Assembly: GCA_902826305.1 (NCBI GenBank) | Contig: CADEEH010000027.1 | Location: 1-43,724 of the forward strand | DNA: 43,724 nucleotides | Direction: 5' to 3' | Origin: an uncultured Burkholderiales bacterium | GTDB taxonomy: Bacteria > Pseudomonadota > Gammaproteobacteria > Burkholderiales > Burkholderiaceae_E | In this document: piece after piece, positions 1 to 7,399 of the stretch | Layout: each line of letters starts with the position of its first letter | How positions within the stretch are numbered: the first letter of the stretch is position 1 | Program-made: the position numbers and the translations under genes | The notes under the pieces: generated by a model | The model's database searches: none | The model's input: only the letters and a program-made list of their open reading frames with translations | Told to the model about the DNA's origin: nothing

Positions 1-446
1 TCGATCCGGTGATGACGATGCTCGAGCAGTCCGGCGACGTCAAGCTGATCGCCGATGCCCGCACGCTGAAGGGAACCGAGGCGGTGTTCGGCGGTCCGAT
101 GCCCGCCGGCAGCCTGTACGCACCCGAGGAGTTCATCCAGAAGAATCCGAGGACCGTGCAGGCGCTGACCAACGCGATGGTCAAGGCGCTGCACTGGCTG
201 CAGGAGGCCGGTCCGTCGGATATCGTACGTACGGTGCCCGAAGGCTACCTGCTCGGCGACCGCGCGCTGTACCTTGCGTCGTTCGGCAACATCAAGGACG
301 CGATCTCACCCGACGGGCTGATGCCCGACGGGGGACCGAAGACGACACTCAGGGCGTTGGCGAGCTTCAACGACAAGATCAAGCCCGACGAGATCGATCT
401 CGCGCGCACGTTCACCAATGAGTTCGTCAAGCGCGTGAGGAGGTGA
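1..446 (+). CDS. ABC transporter substrate-binding protein, NitT/TauT type (3' part)
   Basis: This is the C-terminal 147 or so residues of a periplasmic binding protein; the reading frame (first full codon at base 3) is open to the window edge, so the start lies outside. The visible part has the pattern of NMT1/THI5-like or SsuA/TauA-like proteins: a stretch with 'YAPEEFIQKNPRTVQALTNA' and then a helical tail around 'FNDKIKPDEIDLARTFTNEF', the last part of the second lobe. The downstream ATPase and permease of the same transporter class support the role. Such proteins capture small organic ligands (nitrate, sulfonates, pyrimidine precursors, aromatic acids) in the periplasm and deliver them to the permease. 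The ligand cannot be deduced. It is the first visible gene of a three-gene import operon, separated from the ATPase gene by a structured repeat. Confidence 0.8.
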   Translation, partial: DPVMTMLEQSGDVKLIADARTLKGTEAVFGGPMPAGSLYAPEEFIQKNPRTVQALTNAMVKALHWLQEAGPSDIVRTVPEGYLLGDRALYLASFGNIKDAISPDGLMPDGGPKTTLRALASFNDKIKPDEIDLARTFTNEFVKRVRR

Positions 447-530
447 CGCCCCCCGAAGCGCCTTCGGCGCCTCCCCCCACTGGGGGGCGCCGCTCGCGGC
501 CCGGCGGAGCCGGATCCGCTGCGGCTCCAT
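447..530. repeat. GC-rich structured intergenic repeat element
   Basis: Directly behind the stop codon lies a run of self-complementary blocks: GAAGCGCCTTC at 455-465, then GGCGC with CCCCCC pairing across an ACT loop to GGGGGG with CGCC (466-491), then GCCCGGCGGAGCCGGATCCG. From memory, blocks of this form (a C-run/G-run hairpin followed by GCCGCTCGCGGCCCGG) recur between genes in Burkholderiales genomes. This window holds only one copy, so its repeat nature is not shown here. The hairpin could act as a terminator or mRNA stabiliser that raises binding-protein output relative to the downstream ATPase. Confidence 0.55.
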
Positions 531-579
531 GTTTGCGACTGATTCATGTGGACGGTCTGATGCACGCGGCGGTGTGACG

Positions 580-1392
580 ATGGCGCCGGCGCTCGAGTTC
601 GAGGGGATCGGCTGCACCTTCAGCCCGCGGCGCGCGGGGCAGTCCGCGTACACCGCGGTCGCCGGCGTGGACGCGACGATCGCCGAAGGCGAGTTCGTCT
701 CTGTCGTCGGCCCGACCGGCTGCGGCAAGTCGACGCTGCTGAACATGGCCGCAGGCCTGCTCGTGCCGTCGACCGGTTCGGTACGTGTCTTCGGCCAACC
801 GCTCGTGGGCATCAACGCTCGTGCCGGCTACATGTTCCAGTCCGATGCGTTGATGCCCTGGCGAAGCGCGCTGGACAACGTGGCCGCCGGCCTCGAGTTC
901 CGGGGCACCGACCGCCTCGAGGCCCGCCGGCAGGCCGAGGAGTGGCTGCGACGGGTCGGGCTCGGCGGCTTCGGCGCGCGTTATCCGCACGAGATGTCCG
1001 GCGGGATGCGCAAGCGGACCGCACTGGCGCAGACATTGATCCTCGACCCGGACATCGTCCTGATGGACGAGCCGTTCTCGGCACTCGACATCCAGACCCG
1101 GCAACTGATGGAGAACGAACTGCTCGCCTTGTGGTCGGCCAGGCGCAAAGCGGTGCTGTTCATCACCCACGACCTGGACGAGGCGATCGCGTTGTCGGAC
1201 CGCGTGCTGGTGCTCTCGGCCGGGCCGGCCTCGCGGCCGATCGGCGAATTCGTGATCGACCTGCCGCGCCCGCGCGACGTCGCCGAGATCCGCGGCGAGC
1301 CGCGATTCATCGATCTGCACAAGCGGATCTGGACCGTGCTGCGTGACCAGGTGCTGGAGGGTTACCGCCAGCAACTCCATGCCGGCGCCTGA
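580..1392 (+). CDS. ABC transporter ATP-binding protein, NitT/TauT type
   Basis: This is the cytoplasmic ATPase subunit that powers import by the neighbouring permease. From ATG 580 it has 270 residues, normal for the SsuB/TauB class. All nucleotide-binding motifs are present: Walker A GPTGCGKST at residues 44-52, a Q-loop in YMFQSDALMPW at 84-94, the signature MSGGM at 139-143 (a common variant of LSGGQ in this class), Walker B IVLMDEPFSALD at 159-170 with the catalytic Glu, and the switch His in ITHD. The reading frame continues upstream to base 529, but those residues lie in the repeat and match nothing in the family. GTG 574 is another possible start. The gene lies 50 bp ahead of the permease gene. 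Confidence 0.92.
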   Translation: MAPALEFEGIGCTFSPRRAGQSAYTAVAGVDATIAEGEFVSVVGPTGCGKSTLLNMAAGLLVPSTGSVRVFGQPLVGINARAGYMFQSDALMPWRSALDNVAAGLEFRGTDRLEARRQAEEWLRRVGLGGFGARYPHEMSGGMRKRTALAQTLILDPDIVLMDEPFSALDIQTRQLMENELLALWSARRKAVLFITHDLDEAIALSDRVLVLSAGPASRPIGEFVIDLPRPRDVAEIRGEPRFIDLHKRIWTVLRDQVLEGYRQQLHAGA

Positions 1393-1442
1393 TCCATGCG
1401 CGGCGTGACGGGCACCGGCATCCGGCGATGAAGGCCTGAGCG

Positions 1443-2240
1443 ATGCGACTGCGTCTGTATCAGCTGCTGGTGCTGGCCGCGCTGCTGCTCGTCTGGTACG
1501 CGCTGACCAGCCCGACGCTGCTGCCGCCGATCTACTTCGACAACCCGCATCGGGCCGCGTTTTTCTTCGGCGAGCCGCTGAAGGTCGCGTCGCGGCTGTG
1601 GCAGTGGTTCGCCACCGGCGAGATCTTCATCCACCTCGGCGTGACATTGTTCGAAACCCTGGCCGCGTTCGTGCTGGGGACCGTCCTCGGGCTCGCGGTC
1701 GGCATGTGGCTCGCGCTCGCGCCGACCGCCTCGGCGATCCTGGATCCGTACATCAAGGCGCTGAACTCGATGCCGCGGGTGATCCTGGCGCCGATCTTCG
1801 GCGTCTGGTTCGGGCTCGGCATGGCCTCCAAGGTCGCCCTCGGCATCACCCTGGTGTTCTTCATCGTCTTCTTCAACGTCTACCAGGGGGTGCGCGAAGT
1901 CAGCCCGACGGTGCTCGCCAACGCGCGCATGCTCGGCGCGAACCGGCGGCAGCTGCTTCGCCACGTCTATCTGCCGAGTGCGCTGGCCTGGGTGTTCTCC
2001 AGCCTGCACACCTCAGTGGGGCTCGCCTTCGTCGGCGCCGTGGTCGGCGAGTACCTCGGCTCGGCGCGCGGCGTCGGTTACCTGATCCTGCAGGCCGAAG
2101 GCACGTTCGACGTCAACACGGTCTTCGCCGGCATCGTGCTGCTGACGATGTTCGCGCTGCTGCTCGACGGTCTGGTCGGCGTCGCCGAGCGCCGGCTGAT
2201 GCGCTGGCAGCCACGAGCCGCGCAGACGGAGAAGATCTGA
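1443..2240 (+). CDS. ABC transporter permease, NitT/TauT type (BPD_transp_1)
   Basis: This 265-residue inner-membrane permease forms the substrate channel. It begins with a hydrophobic helix (residues 4-24), has a long periplasmic stretch with the typical LPPIYFDNPHRAAF-like segment, and then several further membrane helices. The cytoplasmic EAA coupling loop is recognisable as LGANRRQLLRHVYLPSALAWV (broken here only by length limits of the family consensus E-A-A-x3-G-x9-I-x-L-P). It follows the ATPase gene closely. Its stop codon is only 2 bp from the stop of the convergent TadG-like gene, so the two operons meet tail to tail with no room for a conventional terminator. Confidence 0.9.
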   Translation: MRLRLYQLLVLAALLLVWYALTSPTLLPPIYFDNPHRAAFFFGEPLKVASRLWQWFATGEIFIHLGVTLFETLAAFVLGTVLGLAVGMWLALAPTASAILDPYIKALNSMPRVILAPIFGVWFGLGMASKVALGITLVFFIVFFNVYQGVREVSPTVLANARMLGANRRQLLRHVYLPSALAWVFSSLHTSVGLAFVGAVVGEYLGSARGVGYLILQAEGTFDVNTVFAGIVLLTMFALLLDGLVGVAERRLMRWQPRAAQTEKI

Positions 2241-2242
2241 GC

Positions 2243-3634
2243 CTACTGCGTCAGGCGCAGGATCTCGCTGGCGATCGTCGAGAAACACTGCTCGAGGTCA
2301 CTGGCGGTGGCCGCGTGGCAGTACAGGCCGATCGGCTGCGCCGGATTGAACGTCGGACCGGAATCGCGCGTGTTGGCCAGCCGCTTCATGATCTGCGAGC
2401 CGTGTTCCTCGTTGGTGTAGCCGCACATGCCGACCTCGAGAGTGTTCAGGTTCGCGCCCAGGCCGATGGTGTAGACGATCACCCCGCCGGCGCGCGCGTC
2501 GTTGGCCACGTTCTCGACCATGTTGCGTGCCGCCTTGTTCACGTTGCAGCGGGTGTTGGTGACCGGTGATCCGGTCAGCGTCCGCCGGCCGTGGTACGAG
2601 GCCAGCGGGACGTTGCCGGCGCCGCGGTCGGGCAACGTGGGGATCGTGTAGCTGTTGAGGAACTGGTCGATCCGGTCGTTCCGATACACGGAGGAGGCCG
2701 GCAACAGGCCGTTGCCCGAGGTATCGGAGAACAGGTTGCCGGTCACCGTGCCGCTGGCGGTGTTGAAGGTCGCCGAGACCTGGTTCGGCGCGCCGTCGCT
2801 GAAGAACAGGATCACGCGCAGGCTCGAACGCATCGCCGCAGGCACCGCGTTAAGCTCCTCGAGACCCCGGCGCATGCCCTCGCCGCCGGCGGTGGTGCCG
2901 GCCGACGCGAGCGCGTTGATCGCGGTCACGATGCGGTCGCGGTCGAAACCGCGCGTGGCGGTCCGGTCGATCGGCTGGTTGAGCACCGAACCCGAGGCGA
3001 ACGACGCCATGCCCATCCGGTCGCCGCCGGGTCCCGGGATGAAGCGGGTGACGAACGAGTCGATCGCCGCATCCTGCAGCTTGCGCATCGTGCCCGGCGG
3101 GTTGGACAACGAACCCGAGCTGTCCATCACCAGCATCAGGTCGACGTCGCGGCGGATCGTCTGCGCGACGGTGACGACATCCACCCGGTCCTGGCCGAGC
3201 ACCCGCATGAAGAAGGTCGGCATCCGTGCCGTCACGTTGACGGTGATCTGCCAGAATCCCATCGGGTCGCGGGTGGCGGTGGTCACCGGCACGGCGACGG
3301 TCGTGTTCTGGAAGCCGCGCGGATAGTTGGCGTTGAAGAAACGCTCCGCGGCCGCCTGTGCCCGGGCGGCGCGCTCGCCGTCGTTGGCGCCTTCGGCGAT
3401 CGCACGGGCGCCGGCGATCGCCGCCGCGTCGGCGGCGGCCGACAGTTTTGCCTTGACGCCGTAGGCACGACCGCCGTCGATGGCCAGGCCGGTGAAGCCG
3501 AGCAGCACGACAATCGACAACGCGATCATCACGATCACGCCGCCGCGCTGGTCGCGGGCCGACGGGTGTCTCGGGCCGGTGCGGCCGGGTGCGGCGATGG
3601 CGGTCGGCGGAAGCAGGGGGGATCGCATCGTCAT
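2243..3634 (-). CDS. tadG: TadG-like pilus assembly protein with von Willebrand factor A domain
   Basis: This 463-residue protein is anchored by one N-terminal helix (about residues 33-53, after RGG) and is probably mostly periplasmic. The region after the helix (AAADAAAIAGARA, 66-78) is the usual TadG/TadE-like Flp-pilus segment. From about residue 165 there is a VWA domain with the metal-binding MIDAS motif DSSGS at 171-175. The C-terminal third is rich in Asn and Thr and carries spaced Cys residues that could form disulfides. TadG-type proteins are needed for Flp pilus assembly, possibly as minor tip or anchor components. It is the last gene of the minus-strand block, 6 bp behind the second TadE-like gene. 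The prepilin Glu+5 is absent, as usual for TadG. Confidence 0.85.
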   Translation of the reverse strand: MTMRSPLLPPTAIAAPGRTGPRHPSARDQRGGVIVMIALSIVVLLGFTGLAIDGGRAYGVKAKLSAAADAAAIAGARAIAEGANDGERAARAQAAAERFFNANYPRGFQNTTVAVPVTTATRDPMGFWQITVNVTARMPTFFMRVLGQDRVDVVTVAQTIRRDVDLMLVMDSSGSLSNPPGTMRKLQDAAIDSFVTRFIPGPGGDRMGMASFASGSVLNQPIDRTATRGFDRDRIVTAINALASAGTTAGGEGMRRGLEELNAVPAAMRSSLRVILFFSDGAPNQVSATFNTASGTVTGNLFSDTSGNGLLPASSVYRNDRIDQFLNSYTIPTLPDRGAGNVPLASYHGRRTLTGSPVTNTRCNVNKAARNMVENVANDARAGGVIVYTIGLGANLNTLEVGMCGYTNEEHGSQIMKRLANTRDSGPTFNPAQPIGLYCHAATASDLEQCFSTIASEILRLTQ

Positions 3635-3640
3635 CGCCGG

Positions 3641-4174
3641 TCAGAGGATCGTCATCGAGTGCAGCGTCGGGCCGGTGCCGAACATGAAGCCGGTCAGCAT
3701 CTCGTGCTGGTATGCGGTCTCGGCGACGTACACCGTCTCGTTGGCGCGCAGCGCCAGCGGCAGCCGGACCACCGGCGCCGGGTTCGGCACCGCGCAACTG
3801 TTGTCGCCGCGCCAGCTGCCGCACGACCAGACCTGCGAGCTGATCGAACGGGCGCCGCTGGCCGCGCGGAACTGGCCCTCGACCTCGCCGCTGCCGTCGG
3901 CGCGGCCACGGATCCGCGTGATGTAGACCATGCCGCGGGTCGACATCGCCAGCGGCTCGGCGGTGGTCACCAGCGCGGTGATGATGTTGTTCATCTTGGC
4001 CGGTTCCTCGGGCGTGCGCGAAGCCAGGTTCGCACCTTCCCGCGACATCGCGATCAGCACGTTGTCGAACTGGATCGCACGCGAGAAATCGATGATGCCC
4101 ATGGCCAGCATCACCAGGAAGGGCAGCGTCAGGGCGAGCTCGATCATCGCCTGGCCGGACTGTCGCGAGTTCAT
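3641..4174 (-). CDS. TadE-family minor pseudopilin
   Basis: This 177-residue protein has a short basic leader, a G/Q prepilin-peptidase site followed by QAMIEL with Glu at +5, and one hydrophobic helix (LALTLPFLVMLAMGIIDF). That is the TadE/TadF pattern (TadE domain). TadE and TadF are minor pseudopilins processed by TadV and needed for Flp fibre assembly. The chosen start ATG 4174 overlaps the stop of the upstream TadE-like gene by 4 bp (ATGA), which suggests translational coupling. The reading frame is open much further upstream, but only this start gives a proper prepilin leader. The soluble part has two Cys residues (VWSCGS, NSCAVP). I cannot say whether it is TadE or TadF. Confidence 0.85.
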   Translation of the reverse strand: MNSRQSGQAMIELALTLPFLVMLAMGIIDFSRAIQFDNVLIAMSREGANLASRTPEEPAKMNNIITALVTTAEPLAMSTRGMVYITRIRGRADGSGEVEGQFRAASGARSISSQVWSCGSWRGDNSCAVPNPAPVVRLPLALRANETVYVAETAYQHEMLTGFMFGTGPTLHSMTIL

Positions 4175-4692
4175 CGGAAGGCCTCGTTCTTCATCGTGGT
4201 GCTCACCGAGAACCGGTACAGCCCGTCGGTGAACATCGGGCGCAGGAACGGCGTCAGCACCGGTGCGGCGGCCTGCACGTCGACGACGATGATCTGGCCG
4301 GCGCCATAACAGCTGCCGGCGCCGAGTGTGGTCACGGTGCCGCCGACGACGGTCTTGAACTCGACCCGCGAGACGACGCGGTCGTACAGCCCCATCGATT
4401 CGCGGCGGATCTTCTCGACCGCGGCGTCGCAGCGCGTGGTCGGGTCGGCCGGAGTCGGATCGAGGTCCGCGCGCCCGGTCACCGCGTAACGCGCGCCCTC
4501 GCGCACCGCGTGCTGCATCGTCAGGTTGATCCAGAACATGTGGCCGAAGTCGACGATCGCCAGCAGGATCGAGAACAGCAGCGAGGCGACCATCGCGAAT
4601 TCCACGATCGTCGCGCCGGCCTGTCGCGAACGCCGGTTGCGCGCCGCGGGCGCGTCGATGCGAATGCCGTTCATCGGTGTCATGGCGTGCAT
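4171..4692 (-). CDS. TadE/TadF-family minor pseudopilin
   Basis: This 173-residue protein is the first gene of the minus-strand block. It has a basic leader (RNRRSRQAG), a cleavage site G/A, mature N-terminus ATIVEF with Glu at +5 and an aromatic at +6, and a hydrophobic helix up to about residue 55 (VASLLFSILLAIVDFGHMFW). This is the TadE-domain arrangement of minor pilins matured by the prepilin peptidase encoded at 5417. Start candidates in frame are ATG 4692, 4683 and 4674; the last gives a leader of more usual length. It is translationally coupled to the second TadE-like gene and transcribed away from the flp genes, so both blocks can share the regulatory region 4693-4943. Confidence 0.83.
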   Translation of the reverse strand: MHAMTPMNGIRIDAPAARNRRSRQAGATIVEFAMVASLLFSILLAIVDFGHMFWINLTMQHAVREGARYAVTGRADLDPTPADPTTRCDAAVEKIRRESMGLYDRVVSRVEFKTVVGGTVTTLGAGSCYGAGQIIVVDVQAAAPVLTPFLRPMFTDGLYRFSVSTTMKNEAFR

Positions 4693-4943
4693 TGTCGGAG
4701 CCGAGCGGCAACGTCTCTGCGGAATAAGTCACCGAGCGCTGGCGCCGGTAGTGAACTAGTTCCGATCGATCCGACCGTTCGCACCCGAGAATCGGCTCGT
4801 CGTCGGCAATGCATCGAACCGACGAACGGCATCGATCCACCGGGCCATGAGGCGAAGGTGGTCGAACGACAGGTTCCGCGGCAATCCGCGGTGACGGAAC
4901 GGAATGCCGCACCTTCGCGGCTTGCACTCAAGGAGAGTCTGAA
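4693..4943. promoter_or_regulatory. Divergent control region between the tadE/G block and the flp block
   Basis: About 250 bp separate the two divergent Tad blocks. The region holds a perfect 10-bp palindrome, GAACTAGTTC, at 4753-4762, and nearer to flp an interrupted inverted repeat (GTTCCG at 4873-4878 with CGGAAC at 4895-4900) that encloses a second one (CCGCGG at 4876-4881 and 4886-4891). The latter lies 40-70 bp before the flp start and could fold in the 5' leader. A strong ribosome binding site, AAGGAG, precedes ATG 4944. I could not fix convincing -35/-10 boxes for either direction. The functional role of the palindromes is inference. Confidence 0.5.
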
Positions 4944-5135
4944 ATGGTTGGTTTCATCGACAAGGTCCGCGGTTTCGCCAAGGACGAGGAAGGTGTCAGC
5001 GCGATCGAGTACGGCCTGATCGCCGCGCTGATCGCCGTGGTCATCGCCACGACGCTGCAGACGACCGGCACCACCCTGCGTGGCGTGTTCCAGTTCGTGA
5101 ACACCTGCCTGACCGGCGGCAACTGCACACGCTGA
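4944..5135 (+). CDS. flp: Flp/Fap-type major pilin
   Basis: This 63-residue prepilin is the structural subunit of the Flp (type IVc) pilus. It has a short charged leader (KVRGFAKDEEG), a cleavage site G/V, then VSAIEYGLIAALIAVVI with the hallmark Glu +5 and Tyr +6, followed by a short C-terminal part with two Cys residues (NTCLTGGNC) that may be disulfide bonded. TadV cleaves the leader, and the TadA/B/C machine then assembles the pilin through the secretin. The AAGGAG ribosome binding site is well placed 10 bp before the ATG. A strong hairpin follows at 5150-5181, which would suit a highly expressed first gene. Confidence 0.95.
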   Translation: MVGFIDKVRGFAKDEEGVSAIEYGLIAALIAVVIATTLQTTGTTLRGVFQFVNTCLTGGNCTR

Positions 5136-5149
5136 TATCGATCGGCATC

Positions 5150-5181
5150 CGCGGCCGGGCGGGTCGATCCGACCGGCCGCG
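5150..5181 (+). terminator. Strong hairpin between the two flp genes (attenuator or mRNA stabiliser)
   Basis: CGCGGCCGG at 5150-5158 pairs perfectly with CCGGCCGCG at 5173-5181. Inside, CGG (5160-5162) can pair with CCG (5169-5171). No run of T follows, so it is not a textbook intrinsic terminator. It lies 14 bp behind the flp stop codon and 39 bp before the second flp start. A likely role is to trap processed flp mRNA or cause partial termination, so that major pilin exceeds downstream machinery. Confidence 0.6.
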
Positions 5182-5220
5182 ATCCACCCGAACCTCAACG
5201 TTGCATCGACGGCTGCCCTC

Positions 5221-5403
5221 GTGAACCTCCTCAGAGTCCTGAACGACGAGTCCGGCGTCACGGCGATCGAGTACGCGCTGATTGCCGCGTCGATCGCGGT
5301 GGTGATCGCGGTGACGGTCGGCGAGCTCGGCACGACCACTCTGGGGCTGTTCACCAGCGCCTGCAACGCCGTCAGGGATGCGTTCGGCGGCGGACGCTGC
5401 TGA
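5221..5403 (+). CDS. flp: Second Flp-type pilin
   Basis: This 60-residue prepilin starts at GTG 5221. The leader NLLRVLNDESG ends at the processing site; the mature N-terminus VTAIEYALIAASIAVVI has Glu +5 and Tyr +6. Two Cys residues lie in the C-terminal part (SACNAV and the terminal GGGRC). It is clearly related to the first Flp protein but diverged outside the core, so it may be a minor pilin. There is no clear Shine-Dalgarno sequence before the GTG, in contrast to the first flp gene, which suggests lower translation. The prepilin peptidase gene begins 13 bp after its stop. Confidence 0.9.
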   Translation: MNLLRVLNDESGVTAIEYALIAASIAVVIAVTVGELGTTTLGLFTSACNAVRDAFGGGRC

Positions 5404-5416
5404 ACGGGAGCCCGAG

Positions 5417-6022
5417 ATGAGCGAAACCCTCGAATTCCTGCTGCGTGTCGCGACGATCGTCGCGCTCACCGGCCTGGTCGGCGCGATCTGCCTCTCGGAC
5501 GTCGCGGAGCGCCGGATCCCGAATCGACTGGTCGGCTGGACCCTGGCGATCGCGCTGGCGTTCCATGCCTTCGCCCCGGCCGGCGCCGGGTTGTTCGATC
5601 CCTACACGCCGGGCTCGATCGGCCTGGGCGATGCCGCCCTCGGCGCACTGGTCGCTTTCATCGCGTTCCTGCTGCTGCACATGGCGCGGGTGATGGGCGC
5701 CGGTGACGTCAAGCTGATGGCTGCGATGGGTGCCATCTTCGGTGTCTCCGCGGTGCCCGGGTTCATCGTGACCGTCTTCCTGACCGGGGGCGTGCTCGTC
5801 GCCTCCCGGATGTTCGACGCCGAGCGGCGCCGCCGCCTGGCCACCAACCTGCGCCTGATCGTCTGGGGCCGGCTTGCCGCGGTGTCCGGCATCGAAGGCC
5901 CGCAGTTCGACCCGCGTACCGACACCGCCGACCGTCTGCCGTTCGGCCTTGCGATCACGATGGCTGCCATCGTCCTGGCCGGCAGCCGGATGGCCGGCAT
6001 CGACCTGCCCTGGAGCCTGTGA
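5417..6022 (+). CDS. tadV: TadV/CpaA prepilin peptidase (A24 aspartic protease)
   Basis: This 201-residue integral membrane protease cleaves the leaders of the Flp and TadE-type prepilins on the cytoplasmic side. Only the A24 peptidase part is present, with no N-terminal methyltransferase domain, as usual for TadV/CpaA. The two catalytic aspartates can be placed in LSDVAERRIPN (about residues 33-43) and in the conserved GAGDVKL motif (about 94-100). At least five hydrophobic helices are visible. The start ATG 5417 has GGGAG just upstream; the frame is open upstream to 5378 but without a ribosome binding site. Its TGA overlaps the ATG of the next gene (TGATG), which couples it to the AAA+ ATPase. 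Confidence 0.92.
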   Translation: MSETLEFLLRVATIVALTGLVGAICLSDVAERRIPNRLVGWTLAIALAFHAFAPAGAGLFDPYTPGSIGLGDAALGALVAFIAFLLLHMARVMGAGDVKLMAAMGAIFGVSAVPGFIVTVFLTGGVLVASRMFDAERRRRLATNLRLIVWGRLAAVSGIEGPQFDPRTDTADRLPFGLAITMAAIVLAGSRMAGIDLPWSL

Positions 6023-7350
6023 TGAGCGACGCCGCCGTGCTCGAACTGGACCCCCGCGCCCGCGTCCTCGCCGACGTGCCGGCAATCCCGCTGACACTCG
6101 AGGCGACCGGTGTCTCGCCGACGGTGATCCACGACCTGACGCTGCGCCACCTGCAACGCACGACCGCGATCGCGATGGCCGAGCTGGCGACCCGGCTCGC
6201 GCTGCCGGTGCCGCTGGTCGAGATCGTGCTCGGCGCGTTGCGCGCCGACAAGCTGATCGAGGTCCGCCGTCGCGGCACGTTCGATGGCGATGTGACCTTC
6301 GAGCTGACCGACGCCGGCCGGCAGCGCGCGCTCGAAGCCTGGCGTCGCAGCCAGTATCTCGGCCCGGCCCCGGTCTCGCTCGAGCAGTATCGTCAGCAGG
6401 TCGCGCGCCAGCAGCGCCAGCGCGCGGTCACCCGGGACCAGCTGCGGGCGGCGCTCGCGGGACTGGTCGTCGGCGAATCACTGGCCGAACAGCTGGGCGC
6501 GGCGATGAATTCGCGCCGTCCGCTGTTCCTGTTCGGGCCGAGCGGCAGCGGCAAGACCGTGCTCGCCGAACAACTGGTCCGCGTGGTCGGCGGTGCGGTC
6601 TGGATCCCGCATGCGATCGAGATCGACGGCGAGATCGTCCAGGTCTTCGATCCGAACGTGCACCAGCCGCTGCCGATGGCCGCCGAGACCCGCAGCCTCG
6701 ACCGGGCGCGCCAGGTCGACGCCCGCTGGACCTCGTGCCGTCGTCCGGTGGTCCGCGTCGGCGGCGAGTTCACGCTCGAGATGATGGATCTCGAGTTCGA
6801 CCGCGTCGCCCGTTTCTACAAGTGCCCGCTGCAGGTCAAGGCCAACAACGGCCTGCTGATCGTCGACGACCTCGGTCGTCAGCGCAGTCCCGCGCGCGAC
6901 ATCCTGAACCGCTGGATCGTGCCGCTGGAACGCCAGCTCGACTACCTCGGACTGCACACCGGCGTCTCGTTCGAGGTCCCGTTCGATGTCCAGGTGATCT
7001 TCTCGTCGAACCTGACACCCGCGGAACTCGACGATCCCGCGTTCCTGCGCCGTCTCGGCTACAAGGTGCCGGTGGGCGCGATGCACGCCGCCGACTACCG
7101 CAAGGTCTGCGCGATCGCCGCGCAGGCCAACGGCCTCGAACCCGATCCGGCCGCGATCGATTATCTGATCGGCGCGCTGCACGTGCGCCACGGCGTGCCG
7201 CTGCTGGCCGCCTATCCGCGCGACCTGTTCGCGAAGGTGCGCGACCGCGCGGTGTTCGAGCAGGTCGCCGCCCGGCTGACACCCAAGGCGCTCGACTGGG
7301 CGTGGCAACTGTATTTCGCGGCCGACGACGAGTCGCCGGCCCGACGCTAG
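6022..7350 (+). CDS. Winged-helix AAA+ ATPase embedded in the Tad operon
   Basis: This 442-residue cytoplasmic protein combines an N-terminal region (about 25-110) that reads like a winged helix (LATRLALPVPLVEIVLGALRADKLIEV is split here as helix, turn, helix, then a TFELTDAGR wing) with an AAA+ module. Walker A GPSGSGKT lies at 172-179, Walker B LLIVDDLG at 278-285, sensor-1 SSN at 328-330 and a likely arginine-finger/sensor region at FLRRLGYK, 341-348. It is not the secretion ATPase TadA, which is separate at 11576, nor TadZ at 10387. AAA+ proteins of this general kind remodel protein complexes. The TGATG overlap with tadV places it in the pilus operon, perhaps as an assembly chaperone or regulator. 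I know no established function. Confidence 0.8.
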   Translation: MSDAAVLELDPRARVLADVPAIPLTLEATGVSPTVIHDLTLRHLQRTTAIAMAELATRLALPVPLVEIVLGALRADKLIEVRRRGTFDGDVTFELTDAGRQRALEAWRRSQYLGPAPVSLEQYRQQVARQQRQRAVTRDQLRAALAGLVVGESLAEQLGAAMNSRRPLFLFGPSGSGKTVLAEQLVRVVGGAVWIPHAIEIDGEIVQVFDPNVHQPLPMAAETRSLDRARQVDARWTSCRRPVVRVGGEFTLEMMDLEFDRVARFYKCPLQVKANNGLLIVDDLGRQRSPARDILNRWIVPLERQLDYLGLHTGVSFEVPFDVQVIFSSNLTPAELDDPAFLRRLGYKVPVGAMHAADYRKVCAIAAQANGLEPDPAAIDYLIGALHVRHGVPLLAAYPRDLFAKVRDRAVFEQVAARLTPKALDWAWQLYFAADDESPARR

Positions 7351-7399
7351 ATCCCTTCCAACCGAACTTTTCACACCTAGATCGATCCGGAGATCCGAA

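Noticed and set aside
4900-4943. Possible sigma-54 (-24/-12) promoter before flp, with CCGCACC and CTTGCAC
   Set aside because: The bases 10 nt before the GC of TTGC are CC, not the GG that sigma-54 needs.
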